Positions 57,295 to 64,000 of a stretch of DNA of 64,000 nt are shown piece after piece. Source of the DNA: Icerya purchasi (lineage: Eukaryota; Arthropoda; Insecta; Hemiptera; Monophlebidae); the NCBI GenBank assembly GCA_039619475.1, contig CM077116.1, positions 30,052,683 to 30,116,682 on the forward strand, written 5' to 3'. The position numbers and the translations under genes were made by a program. Each line of letters opens with the position of its first letter. The stretch's first letter is position 1. The notes beneath the pieces are model-generated. The model did no database searches, had not been told where the DNA came from, and saw only the letters and a program-made list of their open reading frames with translations.

Positions 57295-59434
57295 CAAGAA
57301 AAGTACACGAGTTGTCAGACGCCGATTTTTATGAAATTTCGATATGTTGTAGAGTATAAAAAAAGATTAGACACGTGTTTTTTTTATCGGCCCATATACA
57401 GTTTCAAGGGGTGAAAATTATCCTTAAAGTTCACTCCCGAAAATCGTTTTTCCTAAATATCTCGTCTTCAACTCTATCTATTTTTTTTTTATGGAACAAA
57501 ATGGAAATTATTTCTCGTTCAAAGGACAAGTAATTCACAGTGATTTAAGCAGTGGAGTTGCATCCCCTGTTTTTTAAGGGATCAAAACACCTTTTTTTGG
57601 TCATAATTATGGAATGAAACATTATAAAATAACATAAAAAAATAAGAAAAACATTTTTTAACACACACACAATTAAAAAATAAAGTTGACGTGTTTCGGC
57701 ATTTTCATTAATTTCACCCTTAAAGGATGTAAAGCAGCCCTTACAAGAAACATCAATAAATACATGTATCGAGTAATTCAATTTCGTAAAAAATTTGTAT
57801 GTAAGAGTTTTTGAGGTCGCTGATTACGAATCCGTCATCAGATTGTGTTAATTCAAAATGGCGGATCCAATATGGCAGAGAAAAAAGTCAAAAAAGTTTT
57901 AATTTTAATGACAAATTGTATGCGAGGATTTTTGAGGTCGCTGATTACGAATCATCAATTTTTGAAAATTCAAATTATCCTGTGCTTTATAACCATACAG
58001 CTCCAAATCCCTAAAACCCAGACAGGCATTCAGCCTGTTTTTTTAAACCAACAAACCCCAAATTCCTAAACCGCAGACAGGCCAATGTCCTGTGCATTAA
58101 AACCATACAGCTTCAAACCTCTAAACATCAGACAGGCCGATGGCCTATGACTAAATCCGCACAACTCCTGAACTGTAGGTAGACGCAAGACCTATTCACT
58201 GTGGTATACTGAAAACCGTTCTTATAATTTACTTATTTAAAAAATTATCGGTACGGTTCAACTTATGTGTTTATTTATTTCTTTAACAATTTATTAACCG
58301 GAATCACTCTCTTCTTGCGAATATAATAATAAAAGAAGTGGCCAAAGTTAATTAGTAATATAATAATTTTTTTTTAGAACGAACCCCCTTATACATTAGA
58401 AGAATTACATTCAATGAGTAAATCAAAACATTTATTACTAATTCTCACAATCAATAAACAGTAAACAGTATATTAATACTATTATAGATATAACTCGTAC
58501 TCCTATCATGCTCAATAAATCTGCGAGAATCTGAAATATAATAATCAACATTTTTAAAAATAAACATCTTTAACTTTTAACATTGGCTCGTTCAGAAAGG
58601 TGATGTTTATTTTGCTCGTTATAACTTTAGTCAAAACAGTCTGTCTGGGGTTTGGGAGTTTGGAGTTTGTTGGTTTAAAAAAACACTAGCTGAATGCCTG
58701 TCTGGGTTTTAGGGGTTCGGAGCTGTATAGTTATAAAGCACAGGATAATTTGAATTTTCAAAAATTGATAACAGATTCGTAATCAGCGACCTCAAAAATC
58801 CTCGCATACAATTTGTCATTAAAATTAAAACTTTTTTGACTTTTTTCTCTGCCATATTGGATCCGCCATTTTGAATTAACACAATCTGATGACGGATTCG
58901 TAATCAGCGACCTCAAAAACTCTTACATACAAATTTTTTACGAAATTGAATTACTCGATACATGTATTTATTGATGTTTCTTGTAAGGGCTGCTTTACAT
59001 CCTTTAAGGGTGAAATTAATGAAAATGCCGAAACACGTCAACTTTATTTTTTAATTGTGTGTGTGTTAAAAAATGTTTTTCTTATTTTTTTATGTTATTT
59101 TATAATGTTTCATTCCATAATTATGACCAAAAAAAGGTGTTTTGATCCCTTAAAAAACAGGGGATGCAACTCCACTGCTTAAATCACTGTGAATTACTTG
59201 TCCTTTGAACGAGAAATAATTTCCATTTTGTTCCATAAAAAAAAAATAGATAGAGTTGAAGACGAGATATTTAGGAAAAACGATTTTCGGGAGTGAACTT
59301 TAAGGATGATTTTCACCCCTTGAAACTGTATATGGGCCGATAAAAAAAAAACACGTGTCTAATTTTTTTTTATACTCTACAACATATCGAAATTTCATTA
59401 AAATTGGCGTCTGACAACTCGTGTATTTTCCTTG
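57295..59434 (-). mobile_element. foldback-type DNA element, copy 2 (opposite orientation)
   Basis: Same family as 3403-5508: ends CAAGAAAAGTACACGAG and, inverted, CAAGGAAAATACACGAG, with arms about 57295-58150 and 58620-59434. The central segment (containing CAATAAATCTGCGAGA) is the reverse complement of the centre of copy 1, so the element lies the other way round. Both arms keep the ~45 bases that copy 1 lost on one side. Flanking triplets are TCG and TCA, an imperfect duplication. The repeated short frames in the arms (MLIQNGGSNMAEKKVKK type) are not genes. Confidence 0.85.
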
Positions 59435-59526
59435 TCAGTATGTCTGTCTATATACTCACTTACGTGGTGGTTTACCACTTCCACGTGACTATTGGCGATC
59501 ATTTATTGTTACTTGTAATAATTTCT

Positions 59527-59602
59527 TGTCGTTACCCAAGATCGAACTCAGAACTTCCGTGACGGAAGTCCAGCGCTCTAGCAACTTGGCTGTCACGACG
59601 AC
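59527..59602 (-). mobile_element. tRNA-like SINE-A head fragment
   Basis: On the minus strand: A-box-like ACAGCCAAGTTGCTAGAGCG, then CTGGACTTCCG and a B box GAGTTCGATCTTG, with GTCGT pairing to ACGAC at the ends. It shares GCTAGAGCGCT.GACTTCCG with the SINE at 54998. Pairing is incomplete, so a working tRNA is unlikely. It sits ~90 bases from the end of foldback copy 2. Confidence 0.6.
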
Positions 59603-62600
59603 AACTGATTTCCTGTCCGAAAAAGGTCTCCTCTGAATTTAACACGACTTCAATAAATCGTAAAAACTGAAATTTCATACCCCGTCACTTCATTGCGATC
59701 AGCTAATATAAAAACGATTAGGTTGTTTATGATACACAAAAAGCAAGTAACGTATCAAATTGAAATGAAACAGTGTAAAATACTGATTTTAAACAAGTAT
59801 TAACAATTTTTGAAGAACTAGCGGATTAAAAAATAACATATACCATTCACTGTACGTATATCTTACACATATGCACACACGCACACACATTTAAATACAT
59901 ATGTGTATATATATATACACAACATTCAGAGTTCGATAAGCTTATCAAAATAAATTTAATGAATCGAAGTAACTGAAAAACGAACCGAAGTGTATGCAAC
60001 CGATATGTCACATAACTCTCAAAAAATTTATTTATATCCATCAATAAAAAAAACTAAGCAGCCTCTTTCCTGTACATTGAAATTTTCCCTTCATTATTTT
60101 ATATACTTCTTTACATCTCATCTTTCCAAAGCAATATCGAAATTATATTTGAATTTTTGTTACCTTTAATTAATTTTCATTTATTGCGCTTTCATTCCCT
60201 GCGGGTACTATTTCATACTTTTCATTGCCACCCTTTCGTATCGCAAATTCCGATTACTTTTTTTACACAAACTACCCGATTATTCTAAAAGTAAGGTTTT
60301 TTAATTATGTAACACCATTTTTTTTTTTTTTTTTTTTTTTCTAGCCCAGACTTATTATCCATTTGGCTACAATTATTAATTGATCTCGTACAATCGCCGC
60401 AATGTCGTGTTCTGTTCTCTTTTTTAATTCACACTATTTACCAAAATTATTTTAAATAACATATTTTATAGTTTACTCGAAATATTCTTATTTAACTGAT
60501 TGTTTTAAAATTAACACTAAATTTTGGCAAGATTCAAGCCGATAAATTTATGTCACTCTATTATCACCTTTCATTTTTTTTTACAATAATCGAATAAATC
60601 GTATATAAAAAACATTATACCGGGAACTTGGTGCATCTTATTCTCATTAATATCACTCTTCTTACACTTTTATATACAACGACCGCAATGGAAAATTCAT
60701 CGTCAAAAAATTAAAATGTAACGAAATAAAAATTAAATTCTTAATCCGGTACTGAAACTAGATTGACGGAAGACAAAAATAGAAAACCCACCCGTAAAAT
60801 ACAGAGAAGAGACCCGTGCAGCGATAACAAAGAAAGACACCAACATAAAATTCCATTTCACAAACCGAATCGATTTATGTATTTCTTTGCCAAACACGCT
60901 AAGGGCTGCCACTAAAAGACCTTTACGGCAAAAATACTTACAGGACTGAGACTCACTACAACGTAGAATTTTAATAATTGCGAAATCTGAGCAAATAACG
61001 TAAAGTAAAAATTTTACTTCGTGTAAAACCTGTCACTGCTATAAAATTTTGATCATATTATTATCTATTTTACCAGATGTCTTAAAAAAAAAAAAAAAAA
61101 AAAACTGGAACAAATCTATGCCCCTTTTCCAGTAAACATAAAATAACAATTCCAAGAACTTCCAATCTTAGCGCTGATGAAATAGTTAAATTTAATGTAG
61201 GCGGATTTTAGCCATCTCTGAATGTCGTTTTATTTACCTTTTTTAGACGTTGTCTTAAAGAATTTTACACGTTCAGATTAAATTTACTCTACTTTTAAAA
61301 CGACTTATTAAACGTTAATTTAGTATATTTGTCGCTGTTTTCTATTTTGATGAAGAGCAAATTAATTCGAAATGAGATAATTTTGAACAGTTCACTCTAA
61401 TAAAAGTTAATTGATAACTTCAAACGAAGGATTAATTACAAAACAAACTATTTAATAAACATCATTCGGAATAATTTAAACACGATTACGTTTCTGGTAT
61501 ATCGCTGCGCGATCAAAACTTCCATACTCGTTGTTATTACACAGAACGCCTGGCAATAGTTAAAAATATCATACTGTAAAGGTTTTTTGTTTTTTTTTGA
61601 AATTAAAAAAAAATCAAAACGAGTTTGATGTTGTTTTTTTTTCGCCGTAAATCAGTGTTAAAACTTCTGCGAACTGCCCATTACAATTTCATTTGCATAA
61701 CTGATCTTTTCTTTCTCTTTACAATATTTTTGATTTTACATTTACTCACGCGGTAAATATATTTACTGTCAATCCGAAAGCCGGAAGAATTTGATTTTTT
61801 AAATTTCGCAACACGTTAAAAATGAATTTTATTAAAATTATAGTAAAATAAATTAATTATTCTATAAAACTTTTTCCGCATTCGAAACAATCAGAATCTA
61901 TAAATTTACCTAATTATTAAGCAGTTCAGTATTCGATTTATCAAATATCATTCTATGTAATTTAATCGCTACCATCATTCATTTTCATCATTTTGCACGG
62001 TAAATAACGAAATGATGGTTTTTAAGTGGTAAATGTCAGTTCGAATTTCAAATTATTTTCTGTTTAAAATTTGATATTAATATTTTTCATTCGATGAGAG
62101 GGAATTTTAAAATAAGTGAATTCCAAAGTAAAATTGATGTATCAGGCAATGAATAATTTCCTCTAAAAGAAAGAGAAAACGTAATACTGCGTAAAATGGA
62201 GTAATAAACGTTATACTTGATAACAAAGGGAAATAAAAAGAAAAGCGTACCATCCGAGTATTTTATTTTAAAATGCTTTTTTTTTACTTTATTTCTTTCG
62301 AAATTAATCTTTTTGTGTTAATAAAGAGATGATGATAAAAAAAAAAATCATTAACTTTATTATAATTTTTTTTGTATTTAGACATATTGTTCCGACTCTA
62401 CCTAACTGGACCATCAAACAACGGCAACAGTTTAAATGATGACCAATTAAGAATAGAACCAAACCAAGATTTCTATTTCGTTTAGTTGGGACGTTATTCC
62501 AAATAATCGAGACAGATCACAAGTTAATAATCGGTTTTTTATGTAGTTTTTTAAACTATCATGTCATGTCAGCGAATACAACGTATTTTTAATCTGGTTA

Positions 62601-64000
62601 TCGGGAATAATACTATTTAAGATCGACCAAATCTAGAAATAATAAAGATTATTCAACGTGAAAGTAATAGAACATCAGAACAAGATCAAAACTTCGGAAA
62701 ATTCGACCGTACTGGTAATATTTGATTGCTTCAATGAAAACATAGACATGAAAGAACCCCAACCTTCAAAAAGTGTTTTAATAAAGTAGCTCAAAGAAAT
62801 ACAATGATAATAAAAAATCGGAAATTAAAAAAATTATAATTCAACTCAAAAAGACTCTAAAAAATGTATCATCAATATTTTAACTTAGACATATGGTAAT
62901 AATAAAGCAAGTCTCCTTTGTAGACATCAGAAATACAGGTCAATTTCACGGGTTACTAAAGATATCACAGTAATTACAATTAATCTTTTTTTTGTTTTTA
63001 AATATAAAAGAAGTAAAATAGTAAGTACAACGCTAAATATAACCATTAATTTTATATTTATATTTTTTTCTCTAGAAATTAAATAATTCGTAGAATAAAC
63101 TGAAATGTTTCTTTCTGTATTACGAATTGATAAATAAAATTTGTCTTTAAGTAAATTTTATCGCTTAAAAAAAAGAAATAAAATAAAATAAAATGGAGTA
63201 ATAACTTGACCGAGTGATATTTTTTTTATTTTTATTAATGCGACTTACGATAAACATTTAACCTCTGCATTATATAAGATTAATAGCTTACGAGACAAAA
63301 GATCAAATCGATTTTATAAATCTATAAAGAAATATAAGCAAGAAAATAAAGCAAGCATCATACTTATTTGTAATTCCTCCTATTACAAACAGAACCACAC
63401 TAACGCTATTAATTTAAAAAATAATTCATTCGACCCTGTTTGTAAATACATTAAATTACCAGGAAAACAAAAATTGCATCGTAACAAAGATATCATTTTG
63501 TTAAAATTTAATTCATAACATAAATTAATCCGTAGTTATTAAAAGTTAAATTTAACAGAAACGCCTAGCTTCGACGATAAAATTCGGAGAACGAAAAAAA
63601 ACTTATGGCGTCATTATATCTAACACGATGTAAAGTCAATTTTTTTCTTCGAACTTTATCGTCGGAACTAAGCGCTCGTTTGAATTTAATATTTTACCGG
63701 TAACAGCGATAATACTGATAATAATTTTTTTTTGAATATTATTAATAATAACACGTCCAGTGGTAACGTGGGACGGAAGAGAACACCGTACACATATTCT
63801 CATACGTTGTAATACGGATAAAATAAATGAAAATCGATGAGTCAACAAAACGAAACAGAATTAACAGGAATATAACGAGTTACAAAACTTTAGAGATGTT
63901 CAAAACACTTATAATAGAGAAATTATAAAAAAGTGGTATACAAAACAAATAGGAATTATTAGAAATGGAACGTACAATTTTAAAAATAATTAATTATAGA
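59603..64000. other. AT-rich sequence without identified genes
   Basis: Contains CA/TA-rich simple sequence at 59870-59920 and long homopolymer runs (60320-60341, 61085-61103). No coding frame above background and no repeat shared with the rest of the window was recognised. Confidence 0.35.

Noticed and set aside
3961..58069. Repeated ~67-80-codon frames (at 3961, 4767, 4822, 57811, 57845, 57545, 58946)
   Set aside because: They are the same arm DNA of the foldback elements read in both directions; their conservation reflects DNA repetition, not protein selection.

Overview
The window looks like nuclear DNA from an arthropod, most likely an insect. It is very AT-rich, and two GC-richer protein genes stand out sharply. 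The rest is dominated by decayed non-LTR retrotransposons (Jockey-like, R1-like and RNase H-bearing), hAT-type MITEs, long inverted-repeat elements, tRNA-derived SINEs and (TA)n microsatellites. I see no bacterial operon structure, CRISPR array or rRNA. I cannot name the species from sequence alone.

Layout. 0.4-2.75 kb (minus): an uninterrupted 770-codon ankyrin-repeat gene. 3.4-9.1 kb: a 2.1 kb foldback element, a large imperfect palindrome, a hAT-like MITE, a SINE copy and repeats bordered by (TA)n. 11.9-14.9 kb: a LINE remnant, then three MITEs with perfect 8-bp target duplications. 15.5-20.7 kb: a candidate exon, a Jockey-like LINE (minus), and a second Jockey-like LINE (plus) nested inside a TA-flanked inverted-repeat element. 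20.7-30 kb: more (TA)n-bordered repeats, an inverted-repeat element with clustered 17-bp motifs at 23.5-24.2 kb, and several candidate exons of genes I cannot name. 30.5-38.4 kb and 43.7-45 kb: remnants of several LINE lineages. 45.8-49.5 kb (minus): a complete 1223-codon gene with three CCCH zinc fingers, of the Suppressor of sable / ZC3H4 family. 53.2-59.6 kb: two SINE families and a second foldback copy in the opposite orientation. 59.6-64 kb: AT-rich sequence with nothing I can identify.

The two confident genes are unrelated and lie 43 kb apart; nothing suggests they work together. One encodes a pure ankyrin scaffold, the other a nuclear RNA-binding regulator of transcription. Both are single long reading frames, although insect genes of this size usually have introns. 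Short candidate exons with good splice-site context (15.5, 25.3, 26.7, 29.6, 39.2, 57.1 kb) suggest that split genes with long introns also cross the window. They are listed with low confidence because they need transcript or homology support.
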